A stretch of 52,507 bases of DNA from Syntrophobacterales bacterium (GTDB lineage Bacteria > Desulfobacterota > Desulfobaccia > Desulfobaccales > 0-14-0-80-60-11). Location: positions 1-52,507 of the forward strand of contig JAILZL010000019.1 in NCBI GenBank assembly GCA_023512475.1, written 5' to 3'. Of the stretch, positions 25,555 to 35,500 are shown piece by piece. A program made the position numbers and the translations under genes. Position 1 is the stretch's first letter. Each line of letters begins with the position of its first letter. Below the pieces are notes generated by a model. The model was given only the letters and a program-made list of their open reading frames with translations. It did no database searches and was not told where the DNA came from.

Positions 25555-25805
25555 GGGGCAGGTCCTGATTCCGGGCGATCTGAGGAAACGGCAAACACAT
25601 CCACTTTATTGGGGAGGGAACGGGGATAGATCCTGCCGGCGGCCTGGGGGCACCGAGGACGGGTCTGGTGGATGGCCCGGGAAGAGCGGGGGCGCGTCTC
25701 ACTGGCAGGTTTGGGGAGCGGGGCAGGTCCTGATTCCGGGCGATCTGAGGGAACAGGGGCTAAGGAAAGGGGAGGCAGAAGGTCTTTATTCCGGGCGATC
25801 TGGGG
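25555..25805 (+). repeat. Three spaced direct repeats between fliK and flgD
   Basis: Two exact 31-base copies beginning GGGGCAGGTCCTGATTC lie at 25555-25585 and 25720-25750. A third, diverged copy at about 25775-25805 keeps the core TTCCGGGCGATCTG. The spacing is 165 and about 55 bases. The rest of the 437-base gap holds no gene, and no second sigma-54 site was seen. The gap may contain protein-binding sites or the scars of small duplications. Confidence 0.8.
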
Positions 25806-25948
25806 AAACGGGGCATTTAATTGGCCTCGGCCGCATGAAGAAATGTTGACTTCGCCCGCCGGGCGCCGCCGGGGACCCGGGCGAAGGCCACCGGAAAAAC
25901 CCCACCACCCTCCGGGAAGATGCCCCGGAGGAGGGACAGGAGGACCCC

Positions 25949-26629
25949 ATGAGTGTCAGCACCACGGCGGCGGATACCGCCACCAGGGCCGCGGCGGGCC
26001 AGTTCACCCTGCCCGCGAAGACCTTGGGCAAGGAGGACTTCCTCAAACTGCTGGTCACCCAGCTGCGTTTCCAGGACCCCATGGCGCCGGAGGACCCCAA
26101 GGACTTCGTGGCCCAACTGGCGCAGTTCAGCTCCCTGGAGCAGCAGCTCAACGCCAACACCAACCTGGTGGCGGTGGGCAAGGTAGTGCAGCATCTGGCG
26201 GACTCCCTGGGTATGTCCCGGGGCGTGGCGCTCCTGGGCAAGACCGTGCGGGGCGTGGGCAACGCCCTCACCATCTCCGGCGGCCGGGGGGTGAGCGCCT
26301 CCTATCAGCTCCCCCAGGACGCCAGGCAGGTCACCGTCGCCATCTTCGACGCCTCCGGCAAAACCATCCGCACCCTGGAGCTGGGGAGCCAGGCCGCGGG
26401 TCTCCGGCAGTTCACCTGGGACGGCAAGGACTCCCAGGGCAAGACCGTGGCCGACGGCAGCTACTCCTACCAGGTGCGGGCGGTGGACCGCCAGGGGACG
26501 GGGCTGGAGGTGACCAATTACTTCACCGGCACGGTGCAGGAGGTCTATCAGGACTCCGGCGGCGTCTGGGTCAAGGTGGACGGCCGGCCCGTCCTGGTGG
26601 ACAACATCATCTCGGTGGGAGCGAACTGA
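25949..26629 (+). CDS. flgD: Flagellar hook capping/assembly protein
   Basis: 226 residues. The N-terminal motif LGKEDFLKLLVTQLRFQDPMAPEDPKDFVAQLAQFSSLEQ is the FlgD signature. It is followed by a FlgD Ig-like domain (VTVAIFDASGKTIRTLELGSQAAGLRQFTWDGKDSQGKTVADGSYSY). It caps the growing hook and is needed for FlgE polymerisation. GGAGG lies directly before ATG 25949. It sits 437 bases after fliK, an unusually long gap for this operon. Confidence 0.96.
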   Translation: MSVSTTAADTATRAAAGQFTLPAKTLGKEDFLKLLVTQLRFQDPMAPEDPKDFVAQLAQFSSLEQQLNANTNLVAVGKVVQHLADSLGMSRGVALLGKTVRGVGNALTISGGRGVSASYQLPQDARQVTVAIFDASGKTIRTLELGSQAAGLRQFTWDGKDSQGKTVADGSYSYQVRAVDRQGTGLEVTNYFTGTVQEVYQDSGGVWVKVDGRPVLVDNIISVGAN

Positions 26630-26700
26630 GCCGCCTGAAGGGGCTCAGAGGGCGGGGCGGCAGCCATGCCGACCCCCATTTTGGCAGCAAGGAGGGGTCC

Positions 26701-27927
26701 ATGTCACTTTCCACCGCCATGTACAGCGGCTTAAGCGGCCTCAACAGCTACGGCGAGGCCATGACCGTGGTGGGCGACAACATTGCCAACCTGAACGCCG
26801 TCGGCTTCAAGTACAGCAGCGTCCATTTTGAGGATCTCATGGCCCAGCTGGTGTCCACCGGCTCCGGACCGGGCCAGGTGGGGCGGGGCTCCCGCATCTC
26901 CGACATCTCCACCGTCTGGGCCCAGGGCTCCCTGGAGACCAGCGCCGATGACGTGGACGTGGCCATCACCGGCACCGGCTTCCTCATCGTCCGGGACCCC
27001 CTGGGCGGCAGCCTCTTTTACACCCGGGACGGCAATTTCTCCCTGGACAAGGACGGCTATCTCATCAACGCCCACGGCTACCGGGTGCAGGGCAAGCTCA
27101 TCGACCCCGTTTCCAAGACCCCCACCGGGGTGGACACGGATATCACCATCAGTCAGAATTACGCCGCCCCCCGGGCCTCCTCGGCGGTGGAGATGGTGCT
27201 GAACCTGGATGCCAATGCCGACCCCGGGGCCTTCTATTCCACCTCCCTCAGCCTCTATGACCGGCTGGGCAACCTGCGCACCCTGACCACCACCTTCACC
27301 AAGAGCGCCGACAACACCTGGACCCTGAGCGCCGCCCTGGACGGCACCGATATCACCGCCCTCATCACCGATCAGGGCGGCGGCGGCCCCTCGGACATGG
27401 TCTTCGACCAGAACGGCACCATGGTCTCCGGCGGCCTCTACGCCATCAACCTCAACGCCTACAATATCGGCAACGTCAACCTGGAGCTGCGCAACACCAG
27501 CGGCGGCAGCACCACCCAGTATGCCGCCAGCTCGGTGACCAACTACGCCTCCCAGGATGGATACGGGCCGGGCTTTCTGCAGCGCATCTCCATCAACAAC
27601 GAAGGCATCATCACCGGGCACTACTCCAACGGCCAGATCATTCCCCACTACCAGCTCACCCTGGCCCGCTTCAACGCGCCGGGCAAACTGCGCCGGGAAG
27701 GCAGCAACCTCTACACCGAAACCCAGGATTCCGGGGTGCCCCTCACCGGGGCGCCGGGCAACAACGGTCTGGGGCGCATCAATTCCAACTCCCTGGAGCA
27801 GTCCAACGTGGACCTGGGGAATGAATTCGTGCGCATGATCCTGTATCAGCGGGCCTTCCAGGCCAACTCCCGCATCATCACCACCACCAATAACATGATG
27901 GAGGAGGTCCTGGCCCTGAAACGGTAA
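26701..27927 (+). CDS. flgE: Flagellar hook protein
   Basis: 408 residues. The N-terminal rod/hook motif is SGLNSYGEAMTVVGDNIANLNAVGFKYS, and the C-terminal one SLEQSNVDLGNEFVRMILYQRAFQANSRIITTTNNM. Both form the coiled D0 core of the hook filament. The middle (about 90-350) contains the hook-specific domains, rich in Thr, Asn and Gly. AAGGAGGGG precedes ATG 26701. It is the last flagellar gene here; the downstream 490 bases carry no gene. Confidence 0.97.
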   Translation: MSLSTAMYSGLSGLNSYGEAMTVVGDNIANLNAVGFKYSSVHFEDLMAQLVSTGSGPGQVGRGSRISDISTVWAQGSLETSADDVDVAITGTGFLIVRDPLGGSLFYTRDGNFSLDKDGYLINAHGYRVQGKLIDPVSKTPTGVDTDITISQNYAAPRASSAVEMVLNLDANADPGAFYSTSLSLYDRLGNLRTLTTTFTKSADNTWTLSAALDGTDITALITDQGGGGPSDMVFDQNGTMVSGGLYAINLNAYNIGNVNLELRNTSGGSTTQYAASSVTNYASQDGYGPGFLQRISINNEGIITGHYSNGQIIPHYQLTLARFNAPGKLRREGSNLYTETQDSGVPLTGAPGNNGLGRINSNSLEQSNVDLGNEFVRMILYQRAFQANSRIITTTNNMMEEVLALKR

Positions 27928-28417
27928 GGGCACCAGACCCGGGATAAAGAAGACCGGGCGGGAGAAACCGGAGGGCCCCAGGCCTTTCCGGGCGCCCTCC
28001 TTGGCCACCGCGGGCACCCCAGGCAGGGGCAGCGGGGGACGTACCGGGAGGGCCTGGCCGCCTCAGGCCGGGGCAACCGGTGGCCAGGGCAGGCCGGCGG
28101 CATCGCGCCGAACGTGATGGCCTCTCACCGCCTGCCCTCCGGGTCCTCTGGTCCCGACGCCCAGACGGGGCGGTGGCGCCGGCGCCCGTTGGCTCTGACC
28201 CCATGCCCTCCTGGTCAACGGAGGGCGGCGCCTCGCCCTGGCCCGCCCCTCCCCCGCCCTTGCCGGGGGACGCCCGCCGCGTTACCCGGTGGGGCCGGCG
28301 TCAGCGTGCCCAGGGTTTTTGAGACCTCCCGGTCCGCCCCCTGCGACTTACGCCCCGGCTTGCCGCTCCGCCTCCATGACTCAGGGATCTTGAGCCCTTC
28401 CGGTCCCCCCTGCGATC
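27928..28417. other. 490-base gap after flgE with a diverged tandem repeat
   Basis: This convergent gap between flgE and glgA holds no credible gene. Two related units lie at 28311-28350 and 28382-28420, both reading CAGGG-TTTTTGAG/ATCTTGAG, then CCGGTCC, then CCCCTGCGA. The second unit runs into the glgA stop codon. A GGAGGGC...GCCCTCC hairpin near 27970-28001 may end the flagellar transcript, but it lacks a T run. Confidence 0.5.
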
Positions 28418-29863
28418 TCACCCGGACAGGAGGCGCTCATACAGGGTCAGGTATTCCCGGGCCGAGGCCTTCCAGGACCAGTCCTGGGCCATGCCGTTGC
28501 GCATGATCTTCTGCCACAGCTCCCGGTCCCGAAAGGCCGCCACCGCCTCGTTGATGGCCCGGATGAAGGCCTCGGCGGAATACTCCCGGAAGAGGAAGCC
28601 GGTGCCGGTGCCTTGTTTCACATCCACCGGCGCCACCGTGTCCGCCAGCCCGCCGGTGGCCCTGACCACCGGCACGGTGCCGTACTTGAGGGAGTAGAGC
28701 TGATTGAGGCCGCAGGGCTCATAGCGGGAGGGCATGAGGAACATGTCGGCCCCCGCCTCGATGAGGTGGGCCAAGGCGTTGTCGAAGGCGATCTTCACCC
28801 CCAGTTTGCCGGGGTATTTGGGCGCCTCCTGGGCCAGCCAGCGGTGGTATTTCTCCTCACCGGTGCCCAGGATCACCACCGGCAGGTCCCGGGCCATGAG
28901 CTCCGGCAGCACCTGGGCCACCAGGTCAAAACCCTTCTGGTCCGCCAGCCGGGAGATGATGCCGAACAGCGGCTGGTTGGCCAGCCGGAGGTCCAGGTTG
29001 AAGGCGGCCATCAGGGCCATCTTGTTCTTGACCTTGCCGCTCAGATCCTCCGCCGTGTAGTGATGAGGGATGAGGGGGTCGGTGGCGGGGTCCCAATCCC
29101 GGTAGTCCACCCCATTGACGATGCCGAAGAGGGCCTCGGCCCGGCTTTGGAGCACCCCCTCCAGGCCGTAGCCGAACTCCGGGGTCTGGATCTCCTTGCT
29201 GTAGCCCCGGCTGACGGTGCTGATGGCGTCGGCAAAGACGATCCCCCCCTTGAGGAGATTGATCTGGTCGTAAAACTCCAGGCCGTCGATGGTAAAGAGG
29301 GACCAGTCCAGCCCCAGGAGGGGGAATTTCTCCTTGGGAAACAGCCCCTGATAGGCCAGATTGTGGATGGTGAGGAGGGTCTTGGCGTGGGCCAGGGGGG
29401 TATTCCTCCAGCGGTGCCGCAGATAGACCGGCACCAGGGCCGCCTGCCAGTCGTGGCAGTGGATGACCTCCGGCCGGAACCCCATCGCCTGGCAGCAGGC
29501 CGGCACGGTGGAGCAGAAAAAGGCGAAGCGCTCCAGGTTGTCGAAGTAATCCCCTTTGGGGGTGCCGTACAGCTGGCTGCGCTCAAAAAACTCATCCCGC
29601 TCCACGAACCAAAAGGGATGGTCGCCTTCGGCGGGCGCGAGCACCGAGAAGGACAGAGGCTGGAAGCCCAGGCGTCCTTCCAGGTCCTCGGCCGCCACCT
29701 GCAGGGGGATTTTGCCCTGTTTCACCGGGCCGTAGGCGGGCATGAGCACCCGCACTTCCAGCCCCAGCTCCATGAGGGCCCGGGGCAGGGCGCCGATGAC
29801 ATCCGCCAGGCCGCCGGTTTTGGCGAAGGGCACCGCCTCGGAAGCCACAAACAGAACCCGCAT
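28418..29863 (-). CDS. glgA: Glycogen synthase (ADP-glucose, GT5)
   Basis: 481 residues. The N-terminus MRVLFVASEAVPFAKTGGLADVIGALP contains the KTGGL nucleotide-sugar motif. Later blocks are HCHDWQAALVPVYLR, TIHNLAYQGLFP and, in the second Rossmann half, GIISRLADQKGFDL and SRYEPCGLNQLYSLKYGTVPVVRATGGLADTV. It transfers glucose from ADP-glucose to glycogen in the cytosol. ATG 29863 follows GGAGAGG. No other glg gene is in the window. Confidence 0.97.
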   Translation of the reverse strand: MRVLFVASEAVPFAKTGGLADVIGALPRALMELGLEVRVLMPAYGPVKQGKIPLQVAAEDLEGRLGFQPLSFSVLAPAEGDHPFWFVERDEFFERSQLYGTPKGDYFDNLERFAFFCSTVPACCQAMGFRPEVIHCHDWQAALVPVYLRHRWRNTPLAHAKTLLTIHNLAYQGLFPKEKFPLLGLDWSLFTIDGLEFYDQINLLKGGIVFADAISTVSRGYSKEIQTPEFGYGLEGVLQSRAEALFGIVNGVDYRDWDPATDPLIPHHYTAEDLSGKVKNKMALMAAFNLDLRLANQPLFGIISRLADQKGFDLVAQVLPELMARDLPVVILGTGEEKYHRWLAQEAPKYPGKLGVKIAFDNALAHLIEAGADMFLMPSRYEPCGLNQLYSLKYGTVPVVRATGGLADTVAPVDVKQGTGTGFLFREYSAEAFIRAINEAVAAFRDRELWQKIMRNGMAQDWSWKASAREYLTLYERLLSG

Positions 29864-29982
29864 CTCCTCTCCTTTCCCAGGGGCCGGCCCGGATGGGGGA
29901 AAACCGCTCCGCCCCCCTCCCCCCTGATCGGTCCGGGCCCGGAAAAACCTGAGGCCCAGACCCCCGCCCCCGGGGTCATGAC

Positions 29983-30792
29983 TCAGTATTTGTAGATCAG
30001 CTCCATGTCGCCGGCCACCAGCCCCTTTTCCGTTTCGTTCAGGGTGAATTCCAGGATGTAATCCCGGCTGGGGAGGTTTTCCGGTGACACCCCCCGAGGC
30101 AGATCCTTTTCCAGGAAAAACACCGAGCTGTAGGGGGATTCCTCCAGGCGGGTGTCGGTGACCCAGAATTTGCCCAGGGAATGCATAAACCTCAGAAAAC
30201 CGTAGTGCCGGTCCTGAAAGAACTTGGTGCACACCCCCCGGACCCGGCTGCCGGGCTCCCCCCAGGCGGGGGCCCCGGCCTCGGCCTGCGCCGTGGGCAG
30301 GAGATTGGGGATGAGATAGCCGGGGAGGAACAGGTCCACCTCCCGTCTCAGGCGGCCGGAGACATTGTTGAAGGCCACCAGCTCCACCCGGCAGCCCTTG
30401 GCCTGGACGATGTTCACCACGCTGCAGAAATCCCCGTCCCCGGTGAACAGAAAGATGACATCCAGGCGGTCGGACTGGGAGATGATGTCCAGGGCCATCT
30501 CCATGTCCAGATTGGCCTTGCCGTAGGTGCGGCCGGATTCATCCGTGAACCAGCGGATGGGCTTTTCCACCACCTTGAAGCCCAGATCCCGCAGCGTCAG
30601 GATAAAGTTCAGGGTGCTCTTGTAGGTGGGGTCGGAGGCGGCCCGCTCTTCATCCACCGCCACGTAGGCATTGAGGCGCAGCACCTCGCCTTCCTGGTCC
30701 GCCAGCCGGCGCACCACCTCGTAGCGCATGCCGTAGCCGCCGCTGCGCATGATGTTCATGGAGTCCACATAGACTCCCACTTTCCTGGCCAT
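29983..30792 (-). CDS. NYN-domain protein with cold-shock-like C-terminus
   Basis: 269 residues. The N-terminal 165 residues are a NYN (LabA/DUF88, PIN-like) domain: VGVYVDSMNIM with a metal-binding aspartate, and the block DVIFLFTGDGDFCSVVNIVQAKGCRVELVAF with the second acidic pair. The C-terminal part (about 190-269) reads VRGVCTKFFQDRHYGFLRF ... SSVFFLEKDL, which resembles a cold-shock RNA-binding fold. A nuclease joined to an RNA binder suggests RNA processing; the substrate is unknown. ATG 30792 has GGAAGGTGG upstream. Its neighbours glgA and the aminopropyltransferase give no clear link. Confidence 0.82.
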   Translation of the reverse strand: MARKVGVYVDSMNIMRSGGYGMRYEVVRRLADQEGEVLRLNAYVAVDEERAASDPTYKSTLNFILTLRDLGFKVVEKPIRWFTDESGRTYGKANLDMEMALDIISQSDRLDVIFLFTGDGDFCSVVNIVQAKGCRVELVAFNNVSGRLRREVDLFLPGYLIPNLLPTAQAEAGAPAWGEPGSRVRGVCTKFFQDRHYGFLRFMHSLGKFWVTDTRLEESPYSSVFFLEKDLPRGVSPENLPSRDYILEFTLNETEKGLVAGDMELIYKY

Positions 30793-30867
30793 AGTCTGTA
30801 CCACCTTCCCGGGCCGCCCTCCAGGGACTTGCGGCCCCGGGAAAAATCCCTCCTCAGGATACCCGGG

Positions 30868-31836
30868 TCAGTAAAAGACGCGCTCTCCCGGGCGCCGGGG
30901 CCCGAAGGGCTGCTCATCGGTGAGCAGGCGGCCCTCCTCCTCCAGCCGGCGGGCGAGATAGAGGGGCAGACGGCCCACCGCCACCGAATAGTCAGGGCTG
31001 AACCACTGCAGGCCCGTGACCCCCCGCTGCTCCAGACGGGCCGCCACCTCCTCCGGTCCCGGCCAGAGGAAACCTTCTCCCCCGGCCACATGGAAGCCGT
31101 AGAGGTCCATGAAGCTGGAGACAAAGGCCACATAGGGCATCACCCGGGGAAAGACCGCCCTCAGGGTGCAATAGAGGTCGGGCATGAGCTGTCCCGCCAC
31201 CCCGGCGGAGCCCGACTGTACCGACATCAACCCCCCGGGAGTCAGTTTCCGGCGGATGAGGGCGTACATCTCCCGGGTGAAGAGCTTCAGGGCCGGGCCG
31301 GCCTCCAAGGGTTCGGGCAGATCCACGATGATCACATCAAAGGCACCGTCGGGCTGCTCCGCCAGCCAGGCCCGAGCGTCGGCCACCACCAGACGGGTGC
31401 GGGGATCGTCAAACGCCCCCTGGTGGAAGCTGGGCAGCCATTGTTTGCACACCTCCACCAGCTCCGCGTCGATATCCACCATCACCGCGTCGGTCACGCA
31501 TTGATGGCGCAGCACCTCCCGCAGGGTGGCCCCCTCCCCGCCCCCCATGATCATCACCCGCCGGGGGTCCGGATGGGACACCATCACCGGCTGCACCAGG
31601 GCCTCGTGGTAGATGAATTCATCCCGGGAGGCGGACTGCACCCGGTCGTCCAGCACCAGCACCTTCCCGAAGATGGAGCTGGTGAAGATTTCATACTCCT
31701 GGAAGGCGGTGCGGCCCCGCACCAGGACTTCCTGGCGCTCGTAGGCGATGAGATCTGCGGGGCTGCCCCGGTCCAGAAACCAGTCCCCCTCGGGCCATGA
31801 GGTCCGGCCCCGGGGGGAGGGATGCTCCTGGGTCAT
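30868..31836 (-). CDS. speE: Polyamine aminopropyltransferase, thermospermine-synthase-like
   Basis: 322 residues. It has the full spermidine synthase pattern: SRDEFIYHEALVQPVMVSHP, the decarboxylated-SAM site MGGGEGATLREVLRHQ, VDIDAELVEVCKQWLP, and the catalytic aspartate in VIIVDLPEP. The motifs GGGEGATLREVLRH, DLPEP and QSGSAGV are closer to plant ACL5 and thermophile enzymes than to E. coli SpeE (which has GGGDG and DSTDP). The product may therefore be thermospermine or an agmatine adduct rather than spermidine. That is inference from motifs. The promoter at 32053-32081 gives a leader of about 210 bases. Confidence 0.9.
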   Translation of the reverse strand: MTQEHPSPRGRTSWPEGDWFLDRGSPADLIAYERQEVLVRGRTAFQEYEIFTSSIFGKVLVLDDRVQSASRDEFIYHEALVQPVMVSHPDPRRVMIMGGGEGATLREVLRHQCVTDAVMVDIDAELVEVCKQWLPSFHQGAFDDPRTRLVVADARAWLAEQPDGAFDVIIVDLPEPLEAGPALKLFTREMYALIRRKLTPGGLMSVQSGSAGVAGQLMPDLYCTLRAVFPRVMPYVAFVSSFMDLYGFHVAGGEGFLWPGPEEVAARLEQRGVTGLQWFSPDYSVAVGRLPLYLARRLEEEGRLLTDEQPFGPRRPGERVFY

Positions 31837-32052
31837 CGTTCACCACCATCAAGAAATTTGGCTCCCGGGAACCCCCGGGGGCTGCCGCCCCGGCGCCGTG
31901 CAGGGAAGTCGATCCGAGGCGGGCTCCGGGAAGCCCAAGGGGAGGGTGTCTCCGCCCCTCACTCCCGGATGATTCCCCCTTTCCCGGGAGCGCCAGGGGA
32001 ATGTCCGGGGGCGGGCAACCCGGGGGGACCTGTGGCTCCCCCGGACCGCCCA
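31837..32052 (-). other. Long GC-rich leader of the aminopropyltransferase gene
   Basis: About 216 bases between the predicted promoter and the start codon. Several strong GC hairpins are possible, including one around CCCGGGAGCCAAATTTCTTG next to the start codon. I see no match to a riboswitch class I can name, and no gene. Confidence 0.4.
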
Positions 32053-32081
32053 AATATATAATAAACTGCTCGGCTTGACAA
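32053..32081 (-). promoter_or_regulatory. Sigma-70-type promoter upstream of speE
   Basis: On the minus strand TTGTCA (32076-32081) and TATATT (32053-32058) are 17 bases apart in a short AT-rich island inside GC-rich DNA. Confidence 0.65.
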
Positions 32082-32390
32082 GCGAAACGGGGGCGGGAGA
32101 GGCCTCGGGGCGCGCCCGGGAAAGCACGGCAGGGGCCGCCCCGGAGTCGGGGGCCGGTGGGAAAAGGAGGAGACAGGACCCCAACTTTCGGAGCCGCATC
32201 CCAAAGGGCGCAACCGGCAGGCAATCCCCGGGGGGGCGCCGGGCGCCAGGGCCTACGGCAGGACGGGCCTGCACCTCCGGGGCTCCCTGCCCCAGGGCGA
32301 GGCGTTAACCGACCAGCCGGGGGACCAATCCCCGCCTGTCCGCCGCACTGTCGGGTCTCTCCCTCCGCCTTTCCCTCTACCGACCTTTAG
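32082..32390. other. GC-rich gap, nothing recognised
   Basis: This is the 309 bases between the speE promoter and repeat copy A. It carries several stop-rich, short open frames without ribosome sites. No promoter, RNA or gene is supported. Confidence 0.4.
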
Positions 32391-32560
32391 CAGGCGGTTG
32401 AAAAACACCCCTTTCCGAAATCTGGTGGGATGAGGCAGCCGGATTTTGCCAGTTAGGCGAAGCCCGATCCCATTTATAGGGTGGGGGGAGGGGGTTTGGG
32501 GGAGGGGCAGGGGTCTGTGATTCTTGGCCCCCTCCCCAAATAACCTTTTTCGACACCCTG
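32391..32560 (+). repeat. Intergenic inverted-end repeat, copy A (MITE-like)
   Basis: 170 bp. The left end is CAGGCGGTTGAAAAACACCC and the right end, read in reverse, CAGGGTGTCGAAAAAGG. The core GGTGGGATGAGGCAGCCGGAT lies about 33-53 bases in. The right half has a GC-rich imperfect palindrome (GGGGGAGGGGCAGGGG / GGCCCCCTCCCC). It ends one base before the TGA stop of the 1302-residue glycosyltransferase gene (32561). It is homologous to copies B and C. Confidence 0.8.
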
Positions 32561-35500
32561 TCAGGCGTGCTCGGCCGTGGCCGAAGCAGCCGCCATCTCC
32601 CGGACGGCCTCCATCTCCGCCTGCAACAGGTGATGGCGGGGATCCAGGGGGTTGAAGCGCAGGGCCTTTTGATAGCACTCCAGGGCCTGGAGGAGCTCCC
32701 CCTGCTCCAGCCGGGCCCGGGCCTCCTCCCGGAAGGGGTTGGGGTTCATATCATGCAGCACCGCCTGGCGGCGGCCCTGGGCATCCCGCACCCACTCCAG
32801 ATGCAGGCCGTCCTCCCGGTAGTAGCTTTCATCATCGGGGACCAGCCGGCCCTGCCATTTGCTGCGAAAATAACGGCAATTCTCAAGCTCCCGGGCAAAG
32901 CGGCCCTGGGTCTGGCTTTCCAGGTGATAGACCACCGCCTGGGGCTGGTAGAGAAGGCGCCAGCCCGCCTCCCTCAGCCGCAGGCACAGATCCACATCCT
33001 CAAAGCCGTTGAGGAAGTTTTCATCAAAGAGGCCCACCGCCAAAAAGGCGGCGCGCCGCACCACAAGACAGGCGGCGGTCAGCACCTGGAATTCCCGCAC
33101 CTTATTCACCGCCGGATGGTCCCGGTGCAGATAGCGGTACAAATGATACACCCTGCCCTCGCGATTGAAGACCACCCCGGCATGTTGCACCGAGTCATCG
33201 GGATAGAGGAGCTTGGCCCCCACCGCGGCGATCGTTTCGTCTGCCCGGATCGTGTCCAGGAGGGCCTCCAGCCACCCCGGGGTGACCCGGGTGTCGTTGT
33301 TCAGGAAGAGGAGAAACTCGCCCTGGGCGGCCCTGGCCCCCTGATTGCAGGCCCGGGAGAAGCCCAGATTGGCGTCGTTGCTGATGAGTTTCAGCCGGCC
33401 GGCTGCGGCCTGCTGCGCCAGAAACACGCCGCTGGCGTCCGTGGAGGCGTTGTCCACCACGATGAGCTCATAAAGCCCGGCCGGCGTGTGCTCCCACAGG
33501 GAATTCAGGCAATCCTGGGTGAGCTCCAGGTGGTTGTACACCGGAATGATGATGGACACCGGCGGCGGGGCGGCCGCGGACCCCGGAGGGGCCTCCGGGG
33601 GAGAGCCGGAGGCTTGCCCAGGGCCGGCGGGTGGAAGGGAGGGCGCCACCGGCTCCTTGGGCGCCACGGCAGAGGTCTTTTCCGGCGGCGGGGACATCCC
33701 CGGCCGGGCCAGCACCTCCGTCAGGAACCGCCGCTGGCGTTCCTTCAGCTCCGGCCTGTCCGCCACATAAGGGGCATAGCGGTCATGGATGAGCTTCAGG
33801 GTGCGGACAAAATCCTCAGGGATCCGACTGGTCATGGTGCTGCCGTCGCCGCACCAGGAATACTCCGCCGTCACCTTTCTGATGTGAAGGAACTCCTCCT
33901 TCAGGGCCAGGCGGATCCACAGGTCCCAATCCTCGTGGCTGGTGAGGGTTTCATCAAAGAGGCCCACGTCCTCCAGACAGGCCCGCTCATGCATGACGCA
34001 GAGGACCGGGAAGAGGTTCTGCACCAGGAGGCTGTCCCGGTCAAAGTCATGGGAGAGGCAGACCTCCCGGCTCACCGTCACCCAACGGCCCCGGTCCCGG
34101 ATTCTGGCGGCCTGGCAGGCATCGGTGTAGGCCACCCGGAAGCGGCTCTGCTCCAGCGCCGTCACCAGAGTCTCCACATGCTCCGGATAGAAGAGGTCGT
34201 CATCGTCCAGGTAGGCGATGTACTTCCCTCGGGCCAGGCGCAGGCCGGTGTTGCGGGCCGCGGCCAGCCCCCGGTTGCGGTCATGGCGGACGTAAGTGAG
34301 GGTGCCGGTGCGGTTCAGCCAGGCCACCAGGCTCTCCACCTCCACCCCGCCGTCGTTCACCACGATGATCTCCACCCGGGGGTAGGTCTGGTGCAGGATG
34401 CTCTCCACCGCCTCCACCAGCATCTGGGGGCGGTTGTAGGTGGGCACGATGACGGAGATCAAAGGAGGCTCGGGCGGAGGGGCGGCCGCCGGGGGTTCTG
34501 GTGCGGCGGTTGCCGGGGGGGCGGGGAGCTGCCGCCGCGCCGCCGCCTCCCGGCGGGCCAGCCGGGCGAAATGCTCCTGCTCCGCCCGCCGGGCCTGGGA
34601 GATGCCCTCCTCCCTTTTCCGCCAGCAGTAAAGGGGCTCCGGGAGATTGGCAACCTGATAGCGCTCCGCCAGCCGCAGCCACAGGTCGTAGTCCTGGGCG
34701 TAGGCATAGCGCTCGTTGTAGCCCCCCACCTCCAGCAGGGCCTGGCGGCGCACCATGACGCTGCCGTGGCCGAACCAGTTCTGCTCCATCAACCCGGCCC
34801 GCAGCTCCTCCGGGTCGGTGAGGACCGGCACCAGCCCCGTGAGGCGCCCCCTTTCGTCCATCAGATAGTAAGGGCTCCCCACCAGGGCACAGTCGGGGTG
34901 CTCCTCCAGAAACTGCCGCTGGCAGGCCAGCCTCTCGGGGAGGGAGAGATCGTCGGCGTCCATGCGGGCGATATAAGGGGCCCGGGCCTGGGCGATACCC
35001 CGGTTGAGGGAGGCGGTCAGCCCTATCCGGGTGGGATTGCGGAGCACCGTGATGCGGCAGTCGGTGAATTCCTCCAGAAGTTGTGGGGTGGCATCGGTGG
35101 AGGCGTCATCCACGATGATGAACTCAAACTGGGGGTAGGTCTGGTTCAGGATGCTCTGCACCGCCTCCTTGAGATACAGGGCGCCGTTGTGCACGGCCAT
35201 TACCACGCTGACTCCCGGGTCCGCAAGGCGGCCGTCGGGCTCCCGGCGCAGGGGCACCCCCGCATCCCACCCGCCGCCGTAAAACTGCCGCACCCGGTCG
35301 TTGTGTCCGGGCAGATACACCAGACCCCGGTCATCGATGAAATCATACTCCTTCTTTTCCAGCACCTGGCGGTAGAGGCGGCTGGTGGGAATCCCCACAA
35401 AGACGTTGTACCAGGTGACGGTGGGCTGAATCTCCGCCAGAAGGGCCCGGGTCAGCTCCAGATCCCGGGGCTCCTCTCCGGGGGTGCCCACAATGACGCT

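Noticed and set aside
25690-25860. Second sigma-54 promoter before flgD (TGGCAGG and TGGCCTCGG candidates)
   Set aside because: Neither has GG and GC 12 bases apart.
25672-26700. Upstream extension of the flgE frame through flgD
   Set aside because: The Gly/Arg-rich product is an out-of-frame reading of flgD; flgE has its own ribosome site and a conserved start at 26701.
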